Positions 16,132-25,205 of a stretch of 51,308 nucleotides of DNA are shown one piece after another (within the stretch, counting starts at the first letter, position 1; each line of letters opens with the position of its first letter). Below the pieces are notes generated by a model that saw nothing but the letters and a program-made list of their open reading frames with translations, was not told the origin of the DNA and made no database searches. Position numbers and translations under genes: made by a program. This stretch comes from an uncultured Acetatifactor sp. (GTDB taxonomy: Bacteria > Bacillota > Clostridia > Lachnospirales > Lachnospiraceae): NCBI GenBank assembly GCA_910586835.1, contig CAJUJU010000023.1, positions 1 through 51,308 on the forward strand, written 5' to 3'.

Positions 16132-16443
16132 TTAGCAGCCGCAGCCACATCCACAACCACAGCCGCCGCCGAAGCCGCTGCCGTTTCCGCAGAAGCAGGA
16201 GATCAGCAGGATCCAGATCAGCCACTCACAGCCGCCTCCTCCGCCAAACATGCTGCCGCATCCGCAGGAGTCGTTGCAGCCGCAGTTTCCTCTGCCGGAA
16301 CCGAAGCCGAAGCCGCCGCCGCAGCAGGACAGCAGCAGGATAATCCAAATCCAGCTGCCGCATCCGCAGCCGTTGTTATTCTGTGTGTTTGCGCATCCGC
16401 AGGAGTCGTTGCAACCGCAGTTGGTAGCAGTTAAATCGCTCAT
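16132..16443 (-). CDS. Small Gly/Cys-rich protein with internal duplication
   Basis: A 103-residue protein. Its ATG at 16443 follows GGAGG, and the product begins M-S-D-L-T-A-T-N-C-G-C. The layout is two repeats: NCGCNDSCGC, then a Gly/Asn/Cys spacer, a Trp-led hydrophobic stretch (S-W-I-W-I-I-L-L-L-S-C-C and E-W-L-I-W-I-L-L-I-S-C-F-C), and a G-F-G-S-G-x-G tail. It ends in five G-C dipeptides. Cysteine is close to a quarter of residues. It may be a spore or envelope structural protein, a metal binder or a membrane peptide. I cannot assign a family. It is a single gene between two hairpins. Confidence 0.75.
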   Translation of the reverse strand: MSDLTATNCGCNDSCGCANTQNNNGCGCGSWIWIILLLSCCGGGFGFGSGRGNCGCNDSCGCGSMFGGGGGCEWLIWILLISCFCGNGSGFGGGCGCGCGCGC

Positions 16444-16575
16444 GGTAATTGCCTCCAAAGATTTTTTATGGTGTATTGTATGCGTCACGGCATGTCAATG
16501 TTTCCAGATAATGGTTCGGACGGAATATGTTACTTTTTACCTATGCCTTTTCTGCACAATATGTGGATAAAACAC

Positions 16576-16604
16576 TTGCATAAATTTCTATATATAGCTA
16601 AAAT
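16576..16604 (+). promoter_or_regulatory. Promoter of the sortase-LRR operon
   Basis: TTGCAT (16576-16581), 17 bp including an A/T-rich spacer, then TAAAAT (16599-16604). It lies 57 bases before the sortase ATG. Confidence 0.65.
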
Positions 16605-16661
16605 AGAAGGTAGCGGAAAGATGAGAACCGGTTTTTCAGGCCGTGGATTTGAAGGAAGGGT

Positions 16662-18011
16662 ATGACACAGAAGGATTATATGGTGGAGGGAAGGCAGTTT
16701 CGCACACAGAGCGATTATGCCAGAGCCCTGCACGATAGAAAGATAATAGAGGAGCTGCGGGCAAAGAAGGAGTTTGGCAGCAAGGCCGGGCTGGAGAACC
16801 TGCTTGGAGAGCTGGAAGCAGGAAAATACCGTTTTATGACTATATTGGGCGAGGATTTCAGGGAGGAAGTCCAGGAGGCACTGGCCCAGGCGGAACATAC
16901 GGCGGGTCGTTCTAAGAAGACAGTGGGCAGGTTCGGGAAAAAAGCATCGGCTGGCAGTCAGGGAAGTGTGCGGGAGACAAAGGGTACGGCGCCGGGAAGC
17001 GGAAAGCACAGTGCCGGCCCGGGGAGAGTTCGCCAGACAGGGACAGAGCCCAGGCCCGGAGGAAGCTCGCCAGGTAGGGACAGAGCCCAGGTCCGGCAGG
17101 GGCGTGTCCCGCAGAACCTGGGCGGCGGGGGAAAAACCGGGGAACGGCAGGGAAACAAACCGGACGATAAGCTGTCGGAGGAAATGAAGGCATATGTGCA
17201 GGAAGAGCTGAAGCGGCAGGAAAAACGCAGAAAGCGTCTGATTCTGTTATGCAGTGCCGTGGCGGTATGCTGCCTTGGCTATTTCGGCGTATATTCCTGG
17301 CATCACTATAAAACCGGCCAGGCCTATGACAAGCTCAGCCAGCTGAAGGAAATGCCGGTGATCGGCAGCGGGGAAGTGACGCCTCCCACGGGGCCGCTTT
17401 TTACGTTGGATGAGCCCACGGAGCCCAGAGAAGTGCTGGATGAATATAAAAATTTATTAAATAAGAATAAAAAGCTAATCGGATGGGTTAAAATTGACGA
17501 TACAAATATAGATTACCCTGTCATGCAGACTTCGGACAATGAATATTATCTGACCCATAATCTGAACCAGGAAAATGACAGAAACGGTTCCATTTTCATG
17601 GATAAGGACTGCGATGTGTTAAAGCCAAGCACCAACTACATAATATACGGGCATCACATGAAAAGCGGTAATATGTTCGGAAAGCTGGATCTGTATCAGG
17701 ACGAGAATTATTGTAAAGAGCATCCCTACATTCAGTTTGACACCATTTATGAAAAAGGCACATATGAGGTAATGTATGTGTTTCGATCCAGGGTGTACAG
17801 AGAAGAAGAAATCGTTTTTAAATATTATCAGTTCATAGACGCAAACAGTGAACAGGAATTTGATTCCTACATGAGCGAGATGGCATCCATGTCACTCTAC
17901 GACACAGGTGTGACGGCAGAGTATGGAGACCAGCTGCTGACGCTTTCCACCTGTGACTATCAGGAGAAAAACGGACGTTTTGTGGTTGTGGCGAAGAAGG
18001 TAAAGGAGTAA
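16662..18011 (+). CDS. srtB: Class B sortase with long N-terminal cytoplasmic extension
   Basis: A 449-residue membrane transpeptidase that cleaves sorting signals and joins surface proteins to peptidoglycan. Residues 1-190 are cytoplasmic: a helical part (1-85), then a basic, Gly/Pro/Arg-rich disordered linker (about 85-170). The membrane anchor is at 191-212 and the class B catalytic domain at about 245-449. Active-site residues are His331 (Y-G-H-H-M), Cys431 (L-S-T-C-D-Y) and Arg439 (N-G-R-F). Ordinary SrtB is about 220-250 residues, so the extension is unusual. The stop overlaps the ribosome binding region of the LRR gene that starts 5 bases later, and that product carries a TPKTG signal, its likely substrate. 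Confidence 0.92.
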   Translation: MTQKDYMVEGRQFRTQSDYARALHDRKIIEELRAKKEFGSKAGLENLLGELEAGKYRFMTILGEDFREEVQEALAQAEHTAGRSKKTVGRFGKKASAGSQGSVRETKGTAPGSGKHSAGPGRVRQTGTEPRPGGSSPGRDRAQVRQGRVPQNLGGGGKTGERQGNKPDDKLSEEMKAYVQEELKRQEKRRKRLILLCSAVAVCCLGYFGVYSWHHYKTGQAYDKLSQLKEMPVIGSGEVTPPTGPLFTLDEPTEPREVLDEYKNLLNKNKKLIGWVKIDDTNIDYPVMQTSDNEYYLTHNLNQENDRNGSIFMDKDCDVLKPSTNYIIYGHHMKSGNMFGKLDLYQDENYCKEHPYIQFDTIYEKGTYEVMYVFRSRVYREEEIVFKYYQFIDANSEQEFDSYMSEMASMSLYDTGVTAEYGDQLLTLSTCDYQEKNGRFVVVAKKVKE

Positions 18012-18016
18012 AGGCA

Positions 18017-21000
18017 ATGGCTGACACTGTTAAGAAGAAAAAAAGAAGATTAAAGCGGACGGTACGCAGAACCTTGGGAACGTTGTTTCTGGTATCGGCG
18101 CTGGTGATTGCGGCGATACCAACGGACGGACTGCATGCGGCGGAGACCGGAGGCGGCGTGATGCCTGTGGCGGATACCAATTACAGCAGTTCGCTGCAGT
18201 GGGATGCGGCGAATTCCAAGATTCCTCTCGTGAAGACAGATGAGGTGCATATCTATAACGATGCGGACGGCATTTTTAATTTTGCGTGGGTGAAGGAGTC
18301 CGATACCTCTGCCAACCGTGTGGCGGTTATCCTTGGCTATACGGGGAAGACCCTTGAGAACAATGAGCTGACCATAGACGGAACCGTGGACGCTTACGCA
18401 AAGTATCAGTCCAATGACAGCAGCAACGGCGGCTATATCGCCGTGAGCCAGAGCAGGGAGCCTCTCTATTATATGTCCACGGAGCGGAAACCGGACAAGA
18501 CGCATACTGAGAATATAAAGGGGCCGGACGGCGTTACGGATGTTCCTACCACGGTGGTGGACAGCTATACCTTGCCTGCGTTCAGTCCCTGTGTCAAGGA
18601 AGATGTGAACTGGAGCAGAACCGGAAATATGGAGACCTACTATTATTACCGGTACAACGGAACCCAGGCGGATTACGAGAAGGAAAACCCGTCGAACAGC
18701 GCCAATGCCCTGATTAAGCCGGATACTACGGATGAGAGTATCTTGTATTCTTCCTACGCTTTCCTGGGAAGTGACGGGTATGTTTATATTCAGACCAAGG
18801 CGCAGGAGCATCAATGGATCCGCGGACAGACGGTGGCTTACATCGGAAACCAGTATCTGATACCATACAATGATACATCAACGGCAAACGGTACCGTGCT
18901 GCGGGAGTACCAGGTGGCGGAATATAAGGCTAATACAGATCCTCAAAAGGGTGTTTTTGCTTATCAGAGTAATATTCAGAGATTGAAGGTTGGCAAGGAT
19001 CTGGTGGGAATCGGCAATTATGCTTTTTATAATTGTGCGCTGCTGAGTTATGTGGACTTCGGAAACGGTTTGCAGGAGGTAGGAAAGTCTGCCTTTGAGC
19101 TCTGTACCAATATGTACGGCGTCGGATTTGCGTTTGGTTCCAATTTGTCCTACATTTCAGACAGAGCCTTTGCGGAGTCCGGCCTGAGAAGCTTTACATT
19201 GCCTGTGGGTGTTACAAAAATATATGACCATGCCTTTGACGGCTGTACGAATCTGAGTGCCATAGACCTGACGGGCGAGACCCAGCCTCCGGTAAAGGAT
19301 GAGACTACGGGTCAGATGGTTCAGCCTGTTACCACTCTGAATCAGTTGGGTTGTTCCGTGTTTAAGAACTGCACCAGTCTGGAGCGGGTGAAATTCCCTC
19401 AGACCATGAATACACCGGTACATCTGGATAACTTTGAAAACTGTACCAGCCTGAAGTATATTGGTGTGATGAACAACCAGGCATCCTTCACACCTCATGC
19501 TTCCAACGACTATACGGCAAAGGATTTCAAGGAGGATGTGACGGAAGAGTTTTATTTTGAGGCAGCCGACAGCGCCCAGACCCATGGTTTTGCATCGGAT
19601 AACGGAATTGCGTTCAAGTATTCGGATAAGGATCTGTATGAGCTGGTGGTCATTGAGGAAACGGCCGGCGGCGGGATCCAATCGAAGGTGCGTTACCAGG
19701 TTACTCCGGGGGAGAACAATCAGGGTAATCTGTACAATTTCCTGGTTATGGAAGGAACTGTGAAGGATGCCGTAATTCCGGAGAAGATAGGGCCCTACGG
19801 TATTTCTGCCCTGGATGAAGGCAGTTTTTCGGGAAACTGTTCTCTGGAGAAGGTCACAATCCCGGCTTCGGTAGGCAGAATCAATGCCAATGCGTTCAAG
19901 GGCTGTCATAATCTGAAGCATGTGATTTTTACGGAGGCCGGAAATGTTAAAGCGATTGAGGAGGGAGCTTTTGCAACCCAGCTGGCAACGAATCACTCGG
20001 CAGGCTGTAACGATACTTCGGGGAATTTTTTGACCCAGACACCGATTTTGACCTTTACGGGTACGGTGGGGACAGGTATCGGCCCCTTTGACTACGCCAT
20101 GAGCGAGTCCGGAAAGATCAGTGCCGGTCAGCAGCCGCCCACTTATATTACTTATTACAGCGGCTGGCCTCAGAACCTGGAGATCCGGTATGTAGACACC
20201 ACGCCTCAGACGCCCGGAGACGGTGTCGCTACCTTGGTAGGCTATCCTGCCAGGGCAAGGCTGTCTCAGTATACGTCGGCAAATTATCCGTATATTACCT
20301 CGGAGCTGCAGAATGCGGTTGTGGATGCCTTTACGCAATATGATAAGTGGTTGACCGACAAGAACACTTCCGTTTCCGCAGATCAGTGGGCTGTCATCAA
20401 TGCGACCCTGAACCCTGTAATACCTCAGGGAGTCAAGGCAGTAGCGGAGGGATTGTTCAACGGCGCAACCGTTACGAAAAACGAAGGCGGAAGTGTCAGC
20501 GGCGGCGATGCAAGTGAAGACGCATACACTGTGAACCGGACAGGGCAGCCGGATACGTCGCTGGAGACGATTTCCTTTGCGGATCTGAATGAGTATACGC
20601 CTTATATGTTTGACGGGTGTACTTCCCTGAATACCATTGAGATCACCGGCGGAACTGCCCAAATTGATGAATTTGCGTTTTCATTCCTGGATACGCAGTA
20701 TAACGGTCAGCCCTATAAGCTGAGTACTTTCAATATGACAGACGGTGGGGGAACCATTGGCAACTATGCGTTTGACAATGTGCAGACGTTGTCGAATGTG
20801 ACGATTTCGCCTAAGGTGACCACTCTGGGAAAGCGTCCCTTCAGTGGCTGTACAGTATTGCAGGATGTTAGCTTTGGCGGCGGCCCCTACTTTACCTGTG
20901 AGAACGGTATTATTTACGGGATGCAGGATCAGGTCAAGACTTCCGTGGTGGAATGTCTGGAGTTTATGGCGGGAACGCTTTCTTCAAAACTGTTTGAGGG

Positions 21001-22927
21001 AGTAAAGAGTCTGGCAGAGGAAGCATTTATGGGATGTGAGAATCTGTTCAGGGTGGATCTTTCCGCCAGTGGAATTGCGGACGTTCCGGCAAACGCCTTT
21101 AACGGTACGGGAAGACTCAGCGTAGTACTGCCTTCTACCTGCCAGAGTATACAGGCCTTTGCTTTTCATGACAGTAAGCTGCAATCTATCGAGATTCCGG
21201 CAAGTGTGCTTTATATTAACGATCAGGCATTTGATACGCCTACTACCCCCAGCTCCAATGGAGATTGGGTAACTCCGCTGGAATTTGTATGCTCTCCGGA
21301 TGCCGTGGTGGCTAATATTTATGCCAACGCCACGGGACATGAGAATATCAGAGTGGTGGACGTGGCTTCTACCAAAACCTATACAGTCAGCTTTATGGTG
21401 GATGATGACAAGGGGAATTGGAAGCCTTTTATTGAAGATCAGGTGGTAAATGCCGGATCTGCAGCCAGAATTCCGGAGCTTACGCCGACCAAGACGGGGT
21501 ATGCTTTTGTGACCTGGTATCTGTCGCCCACAGGTCCTGAAATTGACAAGATTGACATGAAGGATATACAGGGCGATATGACCTTCGTTCCCAGGTGGAG
21601 GGTGCTGAGCACAGAAGAATCCACAACGGTAGTGCGCTTTTTGGACTATAATGACGAGGTGCTGTATACGCAGAATGTACGGCCCGGAGACGATGCCATG
21701 GAGCCTGTTCCACCCACCAGAGCCGGGTATACCTTTACCGGATGGAGACCGGGACTTACCAATATTCCGGAAAGGCCGGAAGGTCAGACCTATGACATTT
21801 ACGCGCAGTACGAAAAGAATAACTCGGGTAACCCGGAGGATCCTGATGACCCGAACAAGCCGGATGATCCGAATAAACCTGACAACCCGAACAACCCGGA
21901 TGATCCAAACAAGCCGGATGATCCGAATAAGCCGGATGACGGAAACAATGGAAATAACAACAACAATAATAATAACAATAATAACAACAATAACGGAACC
22001 GTTTCAAACAACGGCACCAATTCGGGGAACAGTACCCTCTATACGCTGACTGTTAAGAATGGAAGCGGTTCGGGAAGCTATGCGGCAGGGTCTCAGCCGG
22101 TGATCATTGCAAATGATCCGGCCTCGGGGCAGGAGTTCAGTCATTGGACTATTTCGCCCGAAAACACGCCGATTGCCAGCAAGGTGCTTTCAGCCTCGGT
22201 GATTACCATGCCGGCAGGCAATGTGACCGTGACGGCGCACTACAAGGCAAAGACAGGGGTGTCTACGGGAACGGGCAATTCCTCCAACAGCAATTCCAAC
22301 CGTCCGGGAGGATCCATGGGAACGATTACCAACGGCAATACCACGGTGGTGATCGACAAGAACGGGTTATCCAATACGGGTGTGGTTTCCGCTACGGTGA
22401 ACGGTTCCTCGGATAATTTTACCATCAAGATTACCGAAAGCAGCGAAGCAACGGAGGCAGTGCTGCGGGCGCTGGTGGCAGAATACGGCAGCGACCTGAG
22501 CAATATTAAGTATTTCCCCATGGATATCTCGCTGTACGATGCCACGGGAACCAATAAGATAACGGATACCACGGGGCTGTCAATCAGTATTACCCTGCCT
22601 CTGCCGGATTCTCTCATTGCCTATGCGGGAAATAACAAGGTGGCTGGTGTGGTAAATGACAGACTGGATAAGCTGACACCAAAGTTTACCACAATTAAGG
22701 GAGTACCCTGTGTGACTTTTACAGCAGAGCACTTTTCGCCCTATGTGATTTATGTGGATATTTCCAGACTGTCCGACGGAACTGTTGCGGACAGCACGCC
22801 AAAGACCGGCGACGGGATTCATCCGAAGTGGTTTCTGTCTATTGGATTTGCCTGTCTGTCCTTTGTAATGTTTATGCAGAAGGATAACAGGAAGAAGCAG
22901 AAGGTAAAAGTAAAGGCGCGTGCCTGA
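18017..22927 (+). CDS. Giant BspA-like LRR surface protein with TPKTG sorting signal
   Basis: A 1636-residue secreted protein. A basic signal peptide with hydrophobic core occupies about residues 20-42. A unique N-terminal region (45-300) precedes scattered LRR_5 (BspA type) repeats from about 315 to 1110, with the pattern I-x-x-x-A-F-x-x-C-x-x-L-x-x-I-x-x-P. Two InlB-type B repeats follow (about 1120-1190 and 1203-1265), then a D-D-P-N-K-P repeat plus poly-Asn linker. Next come a divergent B repeat (about 1340-1415), a C-terminal fold, the signal T-P-K-T-G-D near 1594, a membrane helix and a basic tail. The class B sortase just upstream fits, since Clostridioides difficile SrtB accepts (S/P)PxTG-type signals. 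Adhesion is a plausible role. Confidence 0.9.
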   Translation: MADTVKKKKRRLKRTVRRTLGTLFLVSALVIAAIPTDGLHAAETGGGVMPVADTNYSSSLQWDAANSKIPLVKTDEVHIYNDADGIFNFAWVKESDTSANRVAVILGYTGKTLENNELTIDGTVDAYAKYQSNDSSNGGYIAVSQSREPLYYMSTERKPDKTHTENIKGPDGVTDVPTTVVDSYTLPAFSPCVKEDVNWSRTGNMETYYYYRYNGTQADYEKENPSNSANALIKPDTTDESILYSSYAFLGSDGYVYIQTKAQEHQWIRGQTVAYIGNQYLIPYNDTSTANGTVLREYQVAEYKANTDPQKGVFAYQSNIQRLKVGKDLVGIGNYAFYNCALLSYVDFGNGLQEVGKSAFELCTNMYGVGFAFGSNLSYISDRAFAESGLRSFTLPVGVTKIYDHAFDGCTNLSAIDLTGETQPPVKDETTGQMVQPVTTLNQLGCSVFKNCTSLERVKFPQTMNTPVHLDNFENCTSLKYIGVMNNQASFTPHASNDYTAKDFKEDVTEEFYFEAADSAQTHGFASDNGIAFKYSDKDLYELVVIEETAGGGIQSKVRYQVTPGENNQGNLYNFLVMEGTVKDAVIPEKIGPYGISALDEGSFSGNCSLEKVTIPASVGRINANAFKGCHNLKHVIFTEAGNVKAIEEGAFATQLATNHSAGCNDTSGNFLTQTPILTFTGTVGTGIGPFDYAMSESGKISAGQQPPTYITYYSGWPQNLEIRYVDTTPQTPGDGVATLVGYPARARLSQYTSANYPYITSELQNAVVDAFTQYDKWLTDKNTSVSADQWAVINATLNPVIPQGVKAVAEGLFNGATVTKNEGGSVSGGDASEDAYTVNRTGQPDTSLETISFADLNEYTPYMFDGCTSLNTIEITGGTAQIDEFAFSFLDTQYNGQPYKLSTFNMTDGGGTIGNYAFDNVQTLSNVTISPKVTTLGKRPFSGCTVLQDVSFGGGPYFTCENGIIYGMQDQVKTSVVECLEFMAGTLSSKLFEGVKSLAEEAFMGCENLFRVDLSASGIADVPANAFNGTGRLSVVLPSTCQSIQAFAFHDSKLQSIEIPASVLYINDQAFDTPTTPSSNGDWVTPLEFVCSPDAVVANIYANATGHENIRVVDVASTKTYTVSFMVDDDKGNWKPFIEDQVVNAGSAARIPELTPTKTGYAFVTWYLSPTGPEIDKIDMKDIQGDMTFVPRWRVLSTEESTTVVRFLDYNDEVLYTQNVRPGDDAMEPVPPTRAGYTFTGWRPGLTNIPERPEGQTYDIYAQYEKNNSGNPEDPDDPNKPDDPNKPDNPNNPDDPNKPDDPNKPDDGNNGNNNNNNNNNNNNNNGTVSNNGTNSGNSTLYTLTVKNGSGSGSYAAGSQPVIIANDPASGQEFSHWTISPENTPIASKVLSASVITMPAGNVTVTAHYKAKTGVSTGTGNSSNSNSNRPGGSMGTITNGNTTVVIDKNGLSNTGVVSATVNGSSDNFTIKITESSEATEAVLRALVAEYGSDLSNIKYFPMDISLYDATGTNKITDTTGLSISITLPLPDSLIAYAGNNKVAGVVNDRLDKLTPKFTTIKGVPCVTFTAEHFSPYVIYVDISRLSDGTVADSTPKTGDGIHPKWFLSIGFACLSFVMFMQKDNRKKQKVKVKARA
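21835..22005 (+). repeat. Coding minisatellite: D-D-P-N-K-P units and poly-Asn run
   Basis: An 18-bp-type unit encoding D-D-P-N-K-P (variants with N-P-N-N-P) occurs about seven times, followed by a run of about 14 AAC/AAT codons. It encodes a flexible stalk between surface modules. Length variation by slippage is likely between strains. Confidence 0.9.
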
Positions 22928-22952
22928 GTGTATGCGCGGGTAAGGAAGGCAT

Positions 22953-25136
22953 ATGAGAAGGAGAAGAAGACTCTTTGGCGCACTGCTTGTTGCCGTAGCG
23001 CTGGTCATTATGACACTTCCCGTTTCGGAGGCAGATGCGGCGACATCTGCTTCCGATTTTGTAATGGAAGGAAGTACATTGGTTAAATACCAGGGAACGG
23101 ACACAAAGGTATCCGTTCCCGATACTGTGGAAGTCATAGGCGGAAACGCCTTTGAGGATAATATGGCAGTAGAGCAGATCGTGCTTCCGGATTCGGTGAA
23201 GCAGATTGAACCCCATGCATTTCGGGGCTGTGATAATCTTGCTTCGGTGACACTGGGAGCGGGTATGACGGAGGTGGGGGACTATGCCTTTGCCAACTGC
23301 AGGGGTCTGAAGCAGATGGTGCTCCCGGCTAATATTGCATTGATTGGAACCCAGGCCTTCGCGGATTGTGTGAATATGACGGATATTACTATTCCGGCGG
23401 AAACCGCTCTGATTGATGAAACTGCTTTTGACGGTTGTGCAAAACTGGTGATCCACAGTGAGGCCGGTACGGCGGCGGATGTTTTTGCCGGGGATTTTTA
23501 CGAGCGTCAGAAGGAAATGGCGGAATATGAGGATGTCTCTGGCTATCAGAGCAGTCAGGAAAATGACATTGTGATTCCGGAACCGGCGGTTACACCGGAG
23601 CCGACCACTTCCGAGCCGTCTGCCGAGGAGCTGTTGGGCAGTACCAGTATCGTGGGAAACAATGCCTTTGTGTTTATGAATCCGGGAAATATGACGGTGA
23701 GAGAGCCGGCATTGAATCAGGGTCAGGATTCTGTCGGAGGTTCAGGCAGTCTTTCTTCCATCGGCAGTCTTGCGGAGGCCATCGGCAACATTGTCTCTGT
23801 GGGGCAGGTAGAAAAACTTCCAAAGTATACGATTGTGGATGGAAGGATTGTGGCCGATCAGGCGTTTTACAAGGGAGAGCTGCCGGAAGAGGTGGCGCTG
23901 CCGGAGGGAATTGAGGAGATTGGTCAGTTTTCCTTTGCCAGAAGCAATCTTTCGGGAATAAGTATTCCGGAGGGCGTTACGAATATCGGCTACGGAGCAT
24001 TTTATCATTGTGACGGGCTGAGCCGGGTGGAGCTTCCGGGGTCAGTGATGAACGTGGAGCCCAGAGCATTTGAGTATACGGCATGGCTGAAGAATTTTCG
24101 TGAGAGCGGAGAGGACTTTCTGATAACCGGGGGCGTGCTGGTGGCGTATGCCGGAAGCGATGCTGTCGTATCTGTTCCGGGAGGGGTTCGTGTCATTGCA
24201 GCGGAGGCTTTTGCCGGACATGAGGAAATGGAGAGCGTGAGGCTGCCGGACAGTCTGCTGGTGATTGGAGAGGCGGCTTTTGAAAACTGTACGGGACTGC
24301 GGCAGGTACATCTGGGAGAAGGTGTGCAGCAGATCAAGGATCGTGCCTTCCGTGGGTGTACCAGGCTGGAGGTGCTGAAGCTTCCGGCGTCCGTGGAGGA
24401 GGCCGGGCTGCTGGCTTTCGGAGAGGCGGAAGTTATATACGGGGGAAAAGAGCCGGTGCGTACCTTCGAGACATCGGCAACCAGGCTTTCCAATGAGGAA
24501 AACAGAGGTCTGGGGACGGAAAGCACAGGTACGGGCGTCACAGTATCAGGGTCTGGCCCTTCTGGGGCAAGACTGGAGGGAGCGGCCAGAAGCTATACCC
24601 TGACAGTAGAGCTTTTGGATGAGAGTCAGGAAATGACGGCGGCCTGGGAGCGGCTTTCTGATCGTGAATTGCCGGAGGAGTTGACAGTCTATCGTCTGCA
24701 GCTTTGCGACAGCAGTCAGGTTCCCCTGACAAAGCTGGGGCGCTGTGGTCTCACGGTTATTCTGCCCGTGCCGGAGTCGCTTCTGGGGCAGGAACTTGGG
24801 CTGGTGACAATGGATCGGAACGGACAGCTGGAACAGTTGGGAGTGGAGCGTGTGATGATGGAGGGAACGGAGTGCTTCCGGTTTCGGACAACACAGCTTT
24901 TCCAGTTGGGACTCTATGGGACGGGATCTGCCTCCAAAGACGCGGAGCTCAGGGAGGTAAGTGTGAACTTCGGCAGTATGAGTGCGCCTCTTTCCGGAGA
25001 CGGTGCTGCCTTTAGACTGGCAAAGTATATGACAGGCGCGGCGGTTCTGCTTACAGGATTTGCAATGTTTCTTTCGGCAGGCTTCGGAAGAAGGGGCCGA
25101 CAGAGAGGCGCAGCGGGAAAGGCACAGTCAGTATAA
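22953..25136 (+). CDS. BspA-like LRR surface protein with degenerate sorting signal
   Basis: A 727-residue secreted protein. Its signal peptide begins M-R-R-R-R-R-L-F-G and is probably cut near D-A-A. LRR_5 repeats are at about 45-165, a Pro/Glu/Thr linker (V-T-P-E-P-T-T-S-E-P-S) near 210, and a second LRR block at about 295-510. A beta-rich C-terminal region follows. The end is S-A-P-L-S-G-D-G, a membrane helix (about 690-712) and an Arg-rich tail. Aligned with S-T-P-K-T-G-D-G of the neighbour, it lacks the key Thr, so it may be anchored poorly or held by the helix. It starts 25 bases after the giant LRR gene, with an AAGGAAGG ribosome binding site. Confidence 0.88.
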   Translation: MRRRRRLFGALLVAVALVIMTLPVSEADAATSASDFVMEGSTLVKYQGTDTKVSVPDTVEVIGGNAFEDNMAVEQIVLPDSVKQIEPHAFRGCDNLASVTLGAGMTEVGDYAFANCRGLKQMVLPANIALIGTQAFADCVNMTDITIPAETALIDETAFDGCAKLVIHSEAGTAADVFAGDFYERQKEMAEYEDVSGYQSSQENDIVIPEPAVTPEPTTSEPSAEELLGSTSIVGNNAFVFMNPGNMTVREPALNQGQDSVGGSGSLSSIGSLAEAIGNIVSVGQVEKLPKYTIVDGRIVADQAFYKGELPEEVALPEGIEEIGQFSFARSNLSGISIPEGVTNIGYGAFYHCDGLSRVELPGSVMNVEPRAFEYTAWLKNFRESGEDFLITGGVLVAYAGSDAVVSVPGGVRVIAAEAFAGHEEMESVRLPDSLLVIGEAAFENCTGLRQVHLGEGVQQIKDRAFRGCTRLEVLKLPASVEEAGLLAFGEAEVIYGGKEPVRTFETSATRLSNEENRGLGTESTGTGVTVSGSGPSGARLEGAARSYTLTVELLDESQEMTAAWERLSDRELPEELTVYRLQLCDSSQVPLTKLGRCGLTVILPVPESLLGQELGLVTMDRNGQLEQLGVERVMMEGTECFRFRTTQLFQLGLYGTGSASKDAELREVSVNFGSMSAPLSGDGAAFRLAKYMTGAAVLLTGFAMFLSAGFGRRGRQRGAAGKAQSV

Positions 25137-25152
25137 AGAAAAAGAACATAAG

Positions 25153-25200
25153 AAAACGTCCGGGCATAAAATAGCAGTAAAGGTTATGCCGGGACGTTTT
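25153..25200 (+). terminator. Terminator of the sortase-LRR operon
   Basis: Arms of 17 bases (25153-25169 with 25184-25200) form 16 pairs around one G-G mismatch. The outer A-run/T-run makes it usable on either strand. It ends 5 bases before the subtilase ATG. Confidence 0.75.
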
Positions 25201-25205
25201 GTTAT

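Noticed and set aside
16250..16570. Pro-rich + strand frame opposite the Gly/Cys gene
   Set aside because: It is the complement of GC-rich Gly/Cys codons and has no ribosome binding site. The - strand frame has GGAGG before its ATG and a terminator after it.
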